From assembly GCA_027257055.1 (NCBI GenBank), contig JAPVLO010000233.1, forward strand, positions 310,001 through 374,000: DNA of 64,000 nucleotides, given 5' to 3'. This stretch comes from Cephalopachus bancanus (Eukaryota; Chordata; Mammalia; Primates; Tarsiidae). Of this stretch, positions 1 to 11,438 are shown piece after piece. The position numbers and the translations under genes are program-made. The stretch's first letter is position 1; the number at the start of each line of letters is the position of its first letter. The notes beneath the pieces are model-generated. The model made no database searches and was not told where the DNA came from. It saw nothing but the letters and a program-made list of their open reading frames with translations.

Positions 1-53
1 CCTCAGACTCCCAAAGTGCTGGGATCATAGGACTGAGCCACCGCACCTGGCCT
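1..53 (-). repeat. SINE end (Alu-type), truncated by window edge
   Basis: The segment reads as the 5' head of a minus-strand Alu-type SINE (CCCAAAGTGCTGGGAT, then GAGCCACCGCACCTGGCC). Confidence 0.85.
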
Positions 54-218
54 GTAACTCAAATATTTTAGGAGTGTACAGGCTTTGAAAAGGAGCTAGT
101 TATTTAATATTATCCAGCCAAAAGTTGGAGTTGGTTTTTGCATTTGCTTTAAATATACCTAATCAACAGAATCAATTATTTAAGATCATTTTCTGTCAGA
201 AACACTAATAGGAAAACA

Positions 219-225
219 CACGCGT

Positions 226-270
<45 letters not shown>
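219..270. repeat. Alternating CG/CA microsatellite
   Basis: About 50 bases of pure purine-pyrimidine alternation. It starts with GTGCGTGCGCGCGCGC and continues as (CA)n. The GC part is a classical Z-DNA-prone sequence. Confidence 0.95.
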
Positions 271-272
<2 letters not shown>

Positions 273-799
273 TTAATCCAATGTAACTGTGTGCCACGAA
301 ATGATATTTTGGCCTACAATGGCTCAAATATACATTGGTGGTCCTGTAAGAGTTTAACAGTGGCCCCATTCAGATTATATCATATGTTTACTGTATATTT
401 TCTGTTTCGAAACACAAATACCTATCACTGGCAAAACTGCTTAAAGTATTCAGTACAGTAACATGCTGTACAGATTTGTAGCCTAGGAGCAATAGGCTAC
501 ACCATATAGCCTAGGTTTGTAGTTAGCTACACCACCTAGATTTGTGTATGTATACTCTATGATGCTCACATAATGAAGAAAACACCTAACAATAAATTTC
601 TCAGAAAGTTTCTCGGTTGTTAATCAACACATGACTGTAGCTGAACTAAGTTGTTTGATATACATTTAAAAGGGAAGTTAGACCATGTCCAAATAACATT
701 GAGATTAGGATACTATTTGCTAACAATACTGCTTTTAGACCCCTTCCTAGATGAAAAAGAAGCAAGCCAATACCTATTCAATGCTTTCTGCCTACAGTG

Positions 800-1000
800 A
801 ATGTGTCAGGTTCACTGTTAAGTGCTTTAGACACATTATTTTTATTTTATTTTGATAATACCCCATGGACAGTGTTATTTGCATTTTATAGATAAGAAAA
901 CTGAGACTCAGAGAAGCTAAGTACTGTAAGTAGTATATATTACCCAGTAAATGTTATACAACTAGAAACCAACTTTTGAAATGCCTAAGAGTCAGAGTCT
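800..1000 (-). repeat. MIR-type ancient SINE
   Basis: The order 'AAGTGCTTTAGACACATTATTT ... TTTATAGATAAGAAAACTGAG ... AGAGAAGCTAAG' matches the well-known reverse-strand MIR core layout. It is diverged, so the ends are approximate. Confidence 0.6.
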
Positions 1001-1029
1001 GCACTTCTGCTATATATGGGGGGGATCCC

Positions 1030-1590
1030 CAAAGCACTCAGAATTGTCTTTTGGAGGGTGGGCCTCTTGTAGTACAGGCTTCCTCCGCTAGTTAAGTGTT
1101 CTAGGAATCCACTGTCATCAGTGTACCAATTAGCTTTGTTGTGAGAGGCTGCATTTGGCTTCAGTGAATTTTTTGGAGATTCTTTATTTCAGTGCATTTG
1201 CCCATTTCACGATGGGTAATTTACAAGTGTACCTGCCCATATTGCCTTGAGTGTTCAGCAGTTTCTGGCCAAATGGCATAACCCCCATGCCCCATCCTCC
1301 CTATACACTCAATCTCACCCCAAGTAACTTTTTTTTTTGTTTGAAAAATGTCCTCAAAGGGAAATTTGTCAATGTGGAAGAGATGAAACAAAAAATGGCA
1401 GAAGCACTAAAAGGCATCAAAACTGATGAGTTCAAAAACTGTTTTGAGCAGTGGAAAACGCATCACGATAGTATACTGCATCAAACGGAAAGTACTTTGA
1501 GGGTTACTGAAGTTTAAACCTGGAAGAATAAATGCACAATTTTTTATGAGAAAATTGTTGGGTTTTTTGGGTCCCCTCTTGTATATGAAA
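1030..1590 (+). mobile_element. mariner-family transposase relic
   Basis: An open stretch at 1251-1517 encodes 88 residues with the mariner C-terminal catalytic-domain signature 'HPPYTLNLTPSNFFF', followed by a basic/acidic stretch ending in a 'FEQWKTHHDSI'-like tail. In mariner transposases the third catalytic Asp lies in the sequence YSPDLAPSD. Here that region reads YTLNLTPSN, so the acidic catalytic residue is replaced and the copy is dead. The 5' half of the gene is not seen. The likely 3' terminal repeat is around 1560-1590 (GGGTTTTTTGGGTCCCC). Confidence 0.75.
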
Positions 1591-1907
1591 ACAGTAAGTT
1601 AGTATAATGAAGGTTTTGTTAAAACATGAAGGCAAGAGTTTCAACTCTTCCAGAGAAACTCACTTTTAATAGTAATTTCTCAATTATAACTGTATTAATA
1701 ATTTCTAATAATACATTAAGAGACCCTCAAAACATGACTTTCTGGTATTCAGACTCAAGATATTAGGAGGCAAATCACACTCCCCAAACTACAAATAAAA
1801 GCCTGAACAAATATACCTAAGCTTATCACACTCTAATCACTAGCATACTAGCACTATTCACTGATAAACAGTGACTGGCAATCCAAAAAGTAAAAATAAA
1901 CATTTAC

Positions 1908-4900
1908 CAACTGAGAGAAGGGCATCTCCTCTTCTTTTTCCAACTCTTGAATTTAATAAAACTGTTTCCTCATTTTCTTGACTTGTAAGAAGAGAGTGTT
2001 CAGCATGATTTGGTAGTTCTAAATCTGTAAGTTCATCATCTTCCATAAAAGCATTGGCGATCTCTACCGCTTCTGTTTCAAAGTAGTTTTCTGAATCTTT
2101 AGAGTAAGTAGCACAAACTTCGATATTTGTTTCCACAGGAACATCAGAACAAGTTTCAGTTTTACCAACTTCCATTTTCATGTTTCTAGGTAATGCCTGT
2201 TCTTTTCCTAAAACATCAATGTTCTTGTTTCCTAGTATCAACTGTTGTTTGCCTTGCCTAAACTGAAAGGGATGTGGAAAAACTTCAACTGAATGATTAT
2301 TTTCTGAAGAATCACTTTCAGCAGTATAGTTATTTGATAGTTTAGATTCTTTACTATAGGCTTTTCCCAATTTTGAGTTAACAGAATGTTCTGGGGTTCT
2401 CTTATCAATACAAGAAAGAGGAAGTATTTTTGATACACCTTGTCTTGATGTAGGTGAATGCTGAAGACTATGTTCAGTTGTGATCAAATCAAATTCCTCT
2501 AACATTCCCTTGACTTTTTGTAAGGCACTTTCTGAAACTGACACTTGTTTTCCACTTGCTGTACTAAATCCAGAGAAAACAGATGAATTTACCACATTAT
2601 GTGAAAAGCCTTTTTGGGGTGCTATTAAATGTTTTGGGGTATGCATCATAGTAGTCTCTTCCTTTGTAAACTGATCTGAATTACTTTTAAATGATACTTT
2701 GGAAAAGAGTTGTTCGGTATTATCATCTACCTCAGAAAACACCTGTCTTGCCTTTTGTAATGAAGCATCTGAAACTTGTACAGATTTTCCACTTGCTGTG
2801 CTAAAAATTCCACAAGTGTTTGTAGAAGAGACTGACTTGGGAAGCTTCCCTATATTAAATTCACATATATCCAAAGTTTTCATACCAACATCACAAGGTG
2901 ATATTTTAGAAACTTTCTCCAATCCAGACATACTTTTGTTATGTTGTAAAACTTGTTCACTTCGAATGTCAGCAAAAACCTTATATGAATGCATACATTC
3001 TTTATTATCTAGAGACTTAGGAAATATAATATCCTCTGATTCATTCAATATCTTATAATAATCTGCCACACTTTTCGTTTGGCAAGTATCTGATTTACTC
3101 TCACTATTTTGCTTAATTACTTGACTGCAGTTGTCGATAAATATCTCCTTCACTCTTTCAATTGCTTCATGTGAAACACAGACTACTTTACCACTGGTTG
3201 TACTGAATGCAGGTGGCCCTACCTCAAAATTATCTGAATTAGAAATGGACAATTTAATAGTTGCACTTTTATTCTTGCATGGTAATGAGTTAGTCACAAG
3301 TTTTTGAACACAAGTATCTTCATTTACAGTTTTTGGGTTCATGTTTGCTTCCCTCATAGTAGACATTACTTCAGGACAACTACTATTTCTTTTGGCTTCA
3401 ACATTCTTCACTACTAGTTCAAAACCAGAATCCATTTTATTTTTTGAGAGATATCCTGAATCATTATATATCTCCTCAGAATAACAAAAATCAGAAAGGT
3501 AGGAATTGCTGTTAGACAAACTACTGTTACTTAAATAAGTTGAATTTTGTTTTTCTGAGAGATGATTTTTGTCATTTTCAGTCATACTACTGCTTAAGTT
3601 ATTTTCACAAGGAGGATTTTCAATATAACCTTCGGGGTATTCCTTTGCACACAGAACCTTGGCAGTATTTATTTTTTCTGGCTGATCATCCAGTTCTCCT
3701 TCTCTAAGCCATTGTTTTGCTTTCAAAAGTGAAGCCTGACTCACAGAAATTTTTCTACCATGTCCTGTGTGAAATCCTAAGGCTGAATACGGGGACTGAT
3801 TTGTGTAACAAGGTGTAGGACTTCTTGCTGTTTCTTTTTCTACATTTTCATGTACTTTAACTTTCAAAGACTTACTATTTGATGCTTTAAGATTTTCACT
3901 TTGTCTACGTAAATTATCACTTAAGAGCCTGGGTAGCACTGCAGTCTCATTAGAAACAAGGTTTCCCCCATCATCCAGAGAATTCTGTATTTCTTCACAC
4001 TTTGGGACAGTTGTTACTTCAATTGTCTCACGTGCTAATTCAAGTTCTTCTTTACAGTCCTGTCTGTCATTTAGGGTCTTTGCCTCTTGATGGCTAAAAC
4101 TGATGATTTCACTAATATCCTGTTTTTCATCAAAAAGATTTTTTACTTTGTCCAAAGATTCCTTAGTAATTTTTACTTTTTTCCCACTAGCTGTATGAAA
4201 ACTCCACAGGGTAGCTTCTTTGATCTTTCCAAGATCACAATCAGGTTGTTGCTGGAGGGTCCCAAATTGATTTCCAGTACCAACTGGGATACTTTCTTTC
4301 AATATTTTGTTTTTACCCAAGTCTGTTTTCTCATGACTTAGAATATCAACTTTGTTCTTTTTTATGCCAGAAAGTAATTTAGAATTCAAGGAAAAGTTAT
4401 TCAGTTCTTCCTCTGGTTTCTCATCAAAGAAATTGACAACTCTATTTAATGACTCTTTGAAGACTCTTATTTTTTTTCCACTTGCAGTGTGAAATGATAT
4501 ATCAAAAGTCTCAAAATCTTTTATATTTTGTTCCATTTTACAAGCAGTTAACTGTTCTTTGTTTGAAGTATTAACCCGACATGTTTCTTCAGCTTTCACA
4601 ACTTCCAAACAAGTTAAATCTGATAAATGTTCTTTAATTTGAAGGTTTCCCTTCTTCATAAAATGGCTAGATAACTTAAGAGATATATTGTGCTGATCGG
4701 TGCATGTCAAGTCATTTTCATCTTTATGAATATAAACTGTATCATTTTTACTTGAATCACTGCCATTAGATTCTCCTGAGTTACAAGTATTTCTTCTACC
4801 AGAAGCAGTATGTTTGTTATTTTCATTTTCAGTATTTCTCTTGTAATTTTCAATATTTTCTTTAACAGAAGTGCCAGTAGTCACCTCAGTATTATTTGGT

Positions 4901-6883
4901 GATGTAAGCTGGCATTTATTATTTTTTTCATCAAAATTTCTATCATTGTTATGATTCTCTATCTTAAACATTGAAACAACAGAATCATGGCATTTACCTG
5001 AAGAGGAACTTCTTGGATCTACTTCTGTAAAAGTTTTCTCACTAATATTTTCAATATCACTAAACAATTCCACAGCTTTTTGCAAAGCTTCATTAGAAAC
5101 GTTCAGTTTTTTGCCACGAGCAGAATAAAAGCCTCTAAACTCTACTTCATTTTCATCTGCTGAATAACCAGAAACACTTTTGTTACAGTTGTTTTCCAAC
5201 AAGCAAGCAACCTTTTGCTTAACTCCAACTGCACCTTCAAATTTCCTGCTGCTATGTACCTGACTGATAGATGGGGCATTAATTGTGCGATGAAGATCAA
5301 CATCTTTCCATTTCTCAGAAGTGGTATTTAAGACAGTCATCTGGTTTTCAAGTGCTTCAAATGTATTATTCAGTATTATGTGGCTTGGTTTCCTAAATTG
5401 TGTAAATTCAAACTGACTTCCCGATTCTTCCAATATACTAGAAAGTTCTGTAATTTCTGCCTTTTGGCTAGGTGTTAAATTATGATTTGAATTAAAATCT
5501 CCCTTTAAAAATAACATCTGAGGGGTTGTGTGACCGTTTTTACAATCAGACACAATTGTACTACTCTGTGCATGCACAGACACAGTATTAATTGACTGTG
5601 AAACAAATGCATGAGTTTTGCTCAGTTTCTTTTGACTGTCTAATGCCAAGGTATTTACAATTTCAACACAAGCTAAACAAGTAGGATACTGTTCTTCAAT
5701 ATCTTTGAAGAGTATTTTGCTTTTTTTAATATTACATTCAGAGAGTTTTATTTCCTTATTTGAAGCTGTTCTGAAGCTACCTCCAAAACTGTGATTTGAA
5801 ATAGGATCTAAGAGTTCTGCCCATTTGTCCATGTAATCATTATTTTTGTTTGATATTTTATTTATATCCAAGGACATCTCTGATTCTAAATCTTGATCTG
5901 AGTCAATTTTAGATGTTGCTCTATACTATTTCTGTCCTCTATGAAACCATAATCCATATCTGATGAGTCCAAATCTTTTTTAATTGACACCTGAGCTGTT
6001 TGTTTGTCATTGATGTCTTCAAATGTTACCATGGTAGAGTTCTCTAAAATGGGTTCCTTTACACAACTAAGGTCCACTTCATGAAGTTCCTTAGTATTTT
6101 CTAATACAGGATTACCCCTTTCATTAGTTACTTGAAAAACAAAATTATTCTCATTGTCTGAGAAAAGTTCTTCAGAGTTGGAATTGACAGTTATCTTTGA
6201 AATTAAAGTAGTTTGTTGTTCTTTTTGGGTTATTGTTAGATTTGTATTTTGGTTGACTTGTACTGTTAAGTGTTTTCTAGGTGGCAACAGCTCAACATTT
6301 TTAGCAGGTTCACTTAAAGCAGGTATTTCTTGATTCTTTTCCATGGGAATATTTTTGGTTAATTCAAAATCAGTTTCACAATTCTTACACTGTAGTTTAT
6401 CTGACATTTTGAATGATTCTTTTCCTTTAGAAATCACAACTAAGTTTGATGAAGAATTCTTGGAAGTAGGAGTTAAAATAAGAGTGCTGGCACTATCATG
6501 GTCATATAACAAACTTTCCTGGGATCGGAAGAGAATACTACTGCAATCTACTTTTGCATGTTGTACTGCAGGGTGACCTGTTGCAGCCAAGTTCTTTTCT
6601 TTTGTATCTAAAATTTTTCTACTTTTTGGATTATTTTCACACTTTCCTTCCTGCAAGCATAACAAATAATCAGGTTCTGGGATTATAAATGAATGCAGTT
6701 TTTCCTTATTAATTTTTGCTTCTTTATAATCAAGATCCTGAGAGATTACTGTATTATTAGAAGAACTGCTTTCTTTATTGGGACATTTCCTTGAAATTGT
6801 CCCAAAAGAGTTGGTTAAGGACAAAGTTGGTTCTTCAGAATCATTTTGTGAAGAGTTTCTCTTGACAGAAGAATGCAATAAAC
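1908..6883 (-). CDS. BRCA2: BRCA2 exon 11 (BRC-repeat exon), frameshifted as written
   Basis: The acceptor is at 6885-6884 (TGTTTAG before GTTTATTGC) and the donor begins at 1907 (GTAAATG). The frame inherited from exon 10 gives GLLHSS... and runs to about 5889. It then stops at a TAG at 5888-5886 after [17 protein letters not shown] second open frame of 1339 codons starts in another phase at 5877 and runs past the donor. It contains all eight BRC repeats. The join corresponds to the place where human BRCA2 reads ...HIKMTLGQDLKSDISL. Here the bases between ACT and CAAGATTT number five instead of six, a net one-base loss near 5899. The exon length of 4976 is one short of a multiple of three, which agrees. 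As written, the product would be about 966 residues and lack every BRC repeat. BRCA2 is essential in mammals, so an assembly or sequencing error, or a heterozygous allele, is more likely than a fixed loss. The rest of both frames looks under protein-level constraint. Confidence 0.95.
2480..2585 (-). other. BRCA2: BRC repeat 8
   Basis: The motif [17 protein letters not shown] is followed by [12 protein letters not shown]. The canonical FSTA core is present. Confidence 0.92.
2715..2818 (-). other. BRCA2: BRC repeat 7
   Basis: The motif [17 protein letters not shown] is followed by [12 protein letters not shown]. The canonical FSTA core is present. Confidence 0.92.
3130..3222 (-). other. BRCA2: BRC repeat 6
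   Basis: The motif [17 protein letters not shown] is followed by [12 protein letters not shown]. The FxTA core reads FSTT. Confidence 0.88.
3690..3788 (-). other. BRCA2: BRC repeat 5 (atypical)
   Basis: The motif [17 protein letters not shown] is followed by [13 protein letters not shown]. The FxTA core reads FHTG, so the buried Ala is replaced. This is usually the most degenerate repeat in the family. Confidence 0.85.
4125..4212 (-). other. BRCA2: BRC repeat 4
   Basis: The motif [17 protein letters not shown] is followed by [11 protein letters not shown]. It is nearly identical to human BRC4, the tightest RAD51 binder, including the LFDE motif. Confidence 0.93.
4420..4505 (-). other. BRCA2: BRC repeat 3
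   Basis: The motif [17 protein letters not shown] is followed by [11 protein letters not shown]. The FHTA core is intact. Confidence 0.92.
5060..5150 (-). other. BRCA2: BRC repeat 2
   Basis: The motif [16 protein letters not shown] is followed by [11 protein letters not shown]. The FxxA core is FYSA, as in human BRC2 from memory. Confidence 0.92.
5680..5790 (-). other. BRCA2: BRC repeat 1 (RAD51-binding)
   Basis: The motif [14 protein letters not shown] is followed by the FKDIEEQ helix. It has the FxTA core (FRTA) that occupies the RAD51 oligomerisation pocket. It lies only about 35 codons after the frame break. Confidence 0.92.
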
Positions 6884-7260
6884 CTAAACATTAAAATACA
6901 AAGTGACAAAGTTAAAGTAACACCAGTTGCAGTCACTAAATGTTTTTCACTAAGTTAAAAAGGTAGTGTCTAAAACAAAAATCACATAAAAAGCAAAAAG
7001 TAAATGTCAGATTTACAACAGAAAGAATTCTAAATACTCTTTATTTTAAAGTTGCTACATTTTTTAGCTAAAGATAATTAGGATCTAAGTACTTTTTTGG
7101 TAATATGTATCAACTCAATCAAAATTAACATCTAGTTCAAGGAAAAATTACTCAAAGTCATTTTTATAAGAAAAATTTCATTGCTAATACTGCTATAGCA
7201 AGAGACAGAAAAGCAAGGAGGAAGGCAAAAGGAATTAGCAAAGTAACTATTTCCTCTAAT

Positions 7261-7378
7261 TTTTTTTTGAGTTGGAGTCTCACTCCGTCAGCCAGGCTGG
7301 AGTGCAGTAGCACACTCACGGCCACCCCAGCGTCAACTTGCTGGGCTCTGTGATCCTTCTGCCTCACTCTTCCTAGTT
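7261..7378 (-). repeat. SINE right arm, minus
   Basis: The segment starts with T(8)GAGTTGGAGTCTCACTCCGTC and ends at CTTCCTAGTT. Only the right monomer is present. Confidence 0.85.
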
Positions 7379-7664
7379 AATTCTTTCATATTGAAAAAAT
7401 AAATTTTTGGCCACCATGCTTCTCTGTAAGCTCTGGTCCCCTACCCAATTTGGGGGAGGCAGATCCCTCCTTTCTCTCTCTTTCTCTAATCTACTTTCTA
7501 AATAAACCATATTTTCCAATCGAAAAGAAAAAAAAATCTTTGAAAACAGGGTCCATATATGAAGGGCCTAAAATATGACCTAATTTCAATTAAAAAGACA
7601 AGTGATTTAAACTGCACTGTTTAGTTCATTTTCTTGAACCTATGAATTTCCTAACATGCCAAAG

Positions 7665-7964
7665 TTTTTTTTTTTTTTTTTTGTTTGAGTTGGAGTCTTA
7701 CTCTGTCACCCAGGCTGGAGTGCAGTGGCACACTCATGGCCACCAGAGCTTCAAACTGGGGCTCAGGCAATCCTTCCGCCTCAGCCTTCTGAGTAGCTGG
7801 AACTATAGGCATGCACTACCACACACAGCTTATTTTTTGATCTATTATATAAACGAGGTCTTACCAAGTTGCCCAGGCTGGTCTCGAACCCCTGAGATTA
7901 GGCAATCCTCTCGCCTCAGCCTCCCAAAGTGCTAGGATTACAGGCTTGAGACACCGTGTCTGGC
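7665..7964 (-). repeat. Dimeric Alu-type SINE, minus
   Basis: A full-length dimer with an 18-base poly-T head and GTGTCTGGC at the 5' end of the element. Confidence 0.93.
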
Positions 7965-8079
7965 ATCATAGTTCTTAATAGTGTTTTATTTAATCAGTAA
8001 TCACATGCATCGGCTGTTTCATTGGCTTTAACTATGTGATATATATAGCATTAAATGTTTTTCTCTAAAAATTTAACCC

Positions 8080-8365
8080 ATATTTTTTTAGTTGGAGCCT
8101 CACTCTGTAGCCCAGGCTGGAGGGCAATGGCACACTCACAGTCACCCCAGCATCAACTTGCTGGGCTATAGCGATTCTTTCGCCTCAGCCTTCCAAGTAA
8201 TTGGAACTACAGGCATGCACTACCACGCTCTGCTATTTTTTTATTTATTGTAGAGAGAAGTCTTGCCAAGTTGCCCGGGCTGGTCTTGAACCCACAGGCT
8301 CAGGCAATCCACTCTCCTTGGCCTCCCAAAGTGCTGGGATTATGGGCTGAGCCACCGGGCCTGAT
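8080..8365 (-). repeat. Dimeric Alu-type SINE, minus
   Basis: A dimer with right arm GTTGGAGCCTCACTCTGTAGCCC and left-arm end GAGCCACCGGGCCTG. Confidence 0.92.
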
Positions 8366-9222
8366 CAATTTAACCCAAATTTCAAACAGTTCTTCTGTAC
8401 TCCAGTTCCACTCATCTATTATTCTGAGCCACTAAAAACTTCTCATAGGGAGATAAAATCACTTTCTAAACATACAGTTTAGCTATTGATAAGTGAATTG
8501 TTAGTAAAATAAAAAATGAGTTTCACTGTGAATGCTCTGGAGACCCAGAGATTAGCAGTAATGCTAAGCAATCTCTAAAATACTTAAGACAATTATGTAA
8601 CAAAAAAAATCACGATTATAGAATTGACCTACATTAAATTTAGCTAATTAGCTTTTTTCTATTATATGCATTAGAGAAAATACATAGTAAGCACCACATA
8701 TTCATAGTTGTCCAATTTGCATATGAAAAAGACAACATTAAAGCAAAAACGAAGTAGTCAAACTCATAATGTTTATGGATGAAAAGCTATCTCAAAAGTA
8801 ATGATTATATATACTCTATGCAAACTGGTTCAACAGGTTTAAACAAAATGATTCTAAACACTGGTAATCACCCCCCAAAAAATTCTTCCCAACTCATTCC
8901 ATGTGGCCAGTATTACCAAAACCAGACAAAGACACAACAACAAAAAAAGAAAACTACAGCCCAGTATTGCTGATGAACATAGACATAAAAATCCTCAACA
9001 AAATACTAGCAAATCAAATCCAATACAACACCAAAAAGATAATACACCATAATAAGGTGGAATTTATCCCAGGGAGGCAAGGATGGCTCACCATACGCAA
9101 ACTGATAAATATGATACATCACATAAACAGAATCAGGGACGAAAACCATATCATCATCTCAAGAGATGCAGAAAAACTATTCAGTAAAATTCATCACTTC
9201 ATAATTAAAAAAAAAAAAAATA

Positions 9223-9530
9223 GCCAGGCTCGGTGGCTCAGCCTGGAATCCCGCGCTTTGCGAGGCTGAGGTGAGTGGATTGCCTGAGCCCGCAGGCTGG
9301 AGACCTGCCTGGGCAACTTGGAAAGACCTCATCTCTACAAAGAATCAAAAAATTAGCTGGAACTACAGGCACGGGCATGGTAGCGCGTGCCTGTATTTCC
9401 AGCTACTTGGAAGGCTGAGGCAGAAGGATCACCGGAGCCCCCCAGGCCAAGGCTGCAGTGTCCAGGAGTGGCCACTGCACTCCAGTCTGGGTGACAGAGT
9501 GAGACTCCAACTCGGAAAAAAAAAAAAACA
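9223..9530 (+). repeat. Dimeric SINE inside LINE-1
   Basis: It starts GCCAGGCTCGGTGGCTCAGC and ends in a 12-base A run at about 9530. The linker and right arm are of the local family. Confidence 0.92.
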
Positions 9531-9880
9531 CCCAAATGAGGCATAGAAGGAACATACCTCAAGATAATAAAGGCCAAATATAACAAGTCCACAGCCAACA
9601 TCATACTAAATGGAAAAAAGTTGAAAGCATTCCCTCTAAGAACTGGAACAAGACAAAGACGCTCACCTTTCACCACTCTTATTCAATATAGTAAGGGAAG
9701 TTCTTCTCGCCAGAGCAACCAGGTTAAGAGAGAAAAATAAAAGGCAATGAAACTGGAAAGAGGAAGTCAAATTATTCCTGTTCACTGACAATATGATCTT
9801 ATATCTAGAGAAAACCCTAAAGATTCCACCAAAAGCCTCTTAGATCTAGTAAATGAATCCATTAAAGTTTTGGGATACAA

Positions 9881-10141
9881 GCCGGCTCGGTGGCTCAGCC
9901 TGTAATCCCGCGTCTTTGGGAGGCTGAGGTGAGTGGATTGCCTGAGCAGCGAGACCTCATCTCTACAATAAGTCAAAAAATCAGCTGGGTGTGGTAGCGC
10001 GTGCCTATAATTCCGGCTACTTGGAAGGCTGAGGCGGAAGGATCGCCGGAGCCCAGCAGGTCGAGGTTGCCGTGGCTGGGAGCGGCCACTGCACCGCAGT
10101 CTGGGTGAAAGAGTGAGACTCCAACTCAAAAAAAAAAAAAA
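9881..10141 (+). repeat. SINE, short-left-arm subfamily, inside LINE-1
   Basis: The flanking direct repeat GTTTTGGGATACAA / GTTTTAGGATACAA (about 9867-9880 and 10143-10156, one mismatch) is the target-site duplication. The left arm has the shortened junction (GAGCAGCGAGACC) instead of CAACTTGGCAAGACC. Confidence 0.92.
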
Positions 10142-11138
10142 AATGTTTTAGGATACAAATTAATGTACAGAAGTCATTTATACACATGACAGAAATCTAG
10201 TTGAAAACCAAATCAAGAAGATAATCCCATTTGCAATAGCTACAAAAAAAAACAAAAGAACCCTAGAAATATACTTAATCAAGGAGGTGAAAGATTTCTA
10301 CAAGGAAAACTTCAAAACACTGACGAAAGAAATCATAGATGACACAAATGGAAAAACATTCCAGGCCATGCATTGGAAGAATAACAAACAAACAAACAAA
10401 CCATACTGCCCAAAGCAATCTACAGATTCAGCACAATCCCTATCAAATTACCAATGCAACTTTTCACAGAATTAGAAAAAACAATTCTAAAATTCATATG
10501 GAACCAAAACAGAACCCAAATAGTCAAAGTAATCCTAAGCAAAAAGAACAAAGGTGGAGGCATCACATTACTAGGCTTTAAATTTTATTTACCATGAAGC
10601 TAGCTATGGTAATCAAAACAGCATAGTATGGTTTCATACTTACAACCAACTTATCTTTGACAAAGTCAACAAAAATATACACTGGGGAAATGGCACCTAT
10701 TCAATAAATGGTGCTAGAAAAATTGGACAGCCATATGCAAAAGAATAAAACTGGACCCATATCTGTCATCATACACAAAAATTAGCTCAAGAGGGATTAA
10801 AGAACTAAACATAAGAACTGAAGCTATAAAAATCCTAGAAGAAAACCTAGGAAAAACTCTTTTGGACATTGGCCTAGGCAAATAATTTATGACCAAGTCC
10901 TCCAAAGCAAATACAATAAAAATAGACAAATGGAACTCAAACTAAAAGGTTTCTGCACAGCAAAAGAAACAATGGGAAAAATATATGCAAACTTTGTATC
11001 ACAAAGAACTAACTTCTATAAAAAACAGTATGGAGATTTCTTGATGAACTAAAGAAAGAACAATTATTTGAACTAGCAATCCCACTTCTGGGTATCAACC
11101 CAAAGGAAAAGAAATCATCACAGAAAAAAGACAACTAT

Positions 11139-11438
11139 GGCCAGGCTTGGTGGTTCAGCCTGTAATCCCAGCACTTTGGGAGGCCAAGGTGAGTGGATTG
11201 CCTGAGTCCACAGATTCAAGACCGCCCAGGCAAACTTTGGTGAGACCTCATCTCTACAATAAAATACAATAAAAAATTAGCCAGGCGTGGTAGCACACAC
11301 CTGTAGTTCTGGCTACTTAGAAGGCTGAGGCAGAAGGATCACCAGAGATCAGCAGGTCGACGCTGGGAAGGCCGTGAGCGTGCCACTGCACTCCAGTCTG
11401 AGTTGAGACTCCAACTCAAAAAAAAAAAAAAAAAAAAA
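11139..11438 (+). repeat. Dimeric SINE inside LINE-1
   Basis: It runs from GGCCAGGCTTGGTGGTTCAG to a 20-base A tract at about 11419-11438. Confidence 0.92.

Larger units (their letters stand above)
1..1900 (-). other. BRCA2: BRCA2 intron 11, partial (5' part)
   Basis: This stretch lies past the exon 11 splice donor (1907-1902 read on the minus strand). It holds no further BRCA2 exon that I can recognise. Contents are a SINE end at 1-53, a purine-pyrimidine/CA tract at 219-270, an ancient MIR-like SINE at about 800-1000, a mariner-like transposase relic at about 1180-1570, and otherwise AT-rich unassigned sequence. Exons 12 to 27 of the gene would lie beyond the left edge. Confidence 0.8.

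Noticed and set aside
1251..1517. An 88-codon frame that could be taken for a small gene
   Set aside because: It is a mariner transposase tail with a lost catalytic acidic residue and no 5' part.
5886..6878. The 330-codon and 1339-codon frames as two genes or a split gene
   Set aside because: They are the two halves of one exon. Flanking splice sites and the protein sequence on both sides match a single BRCA2 exon 11.
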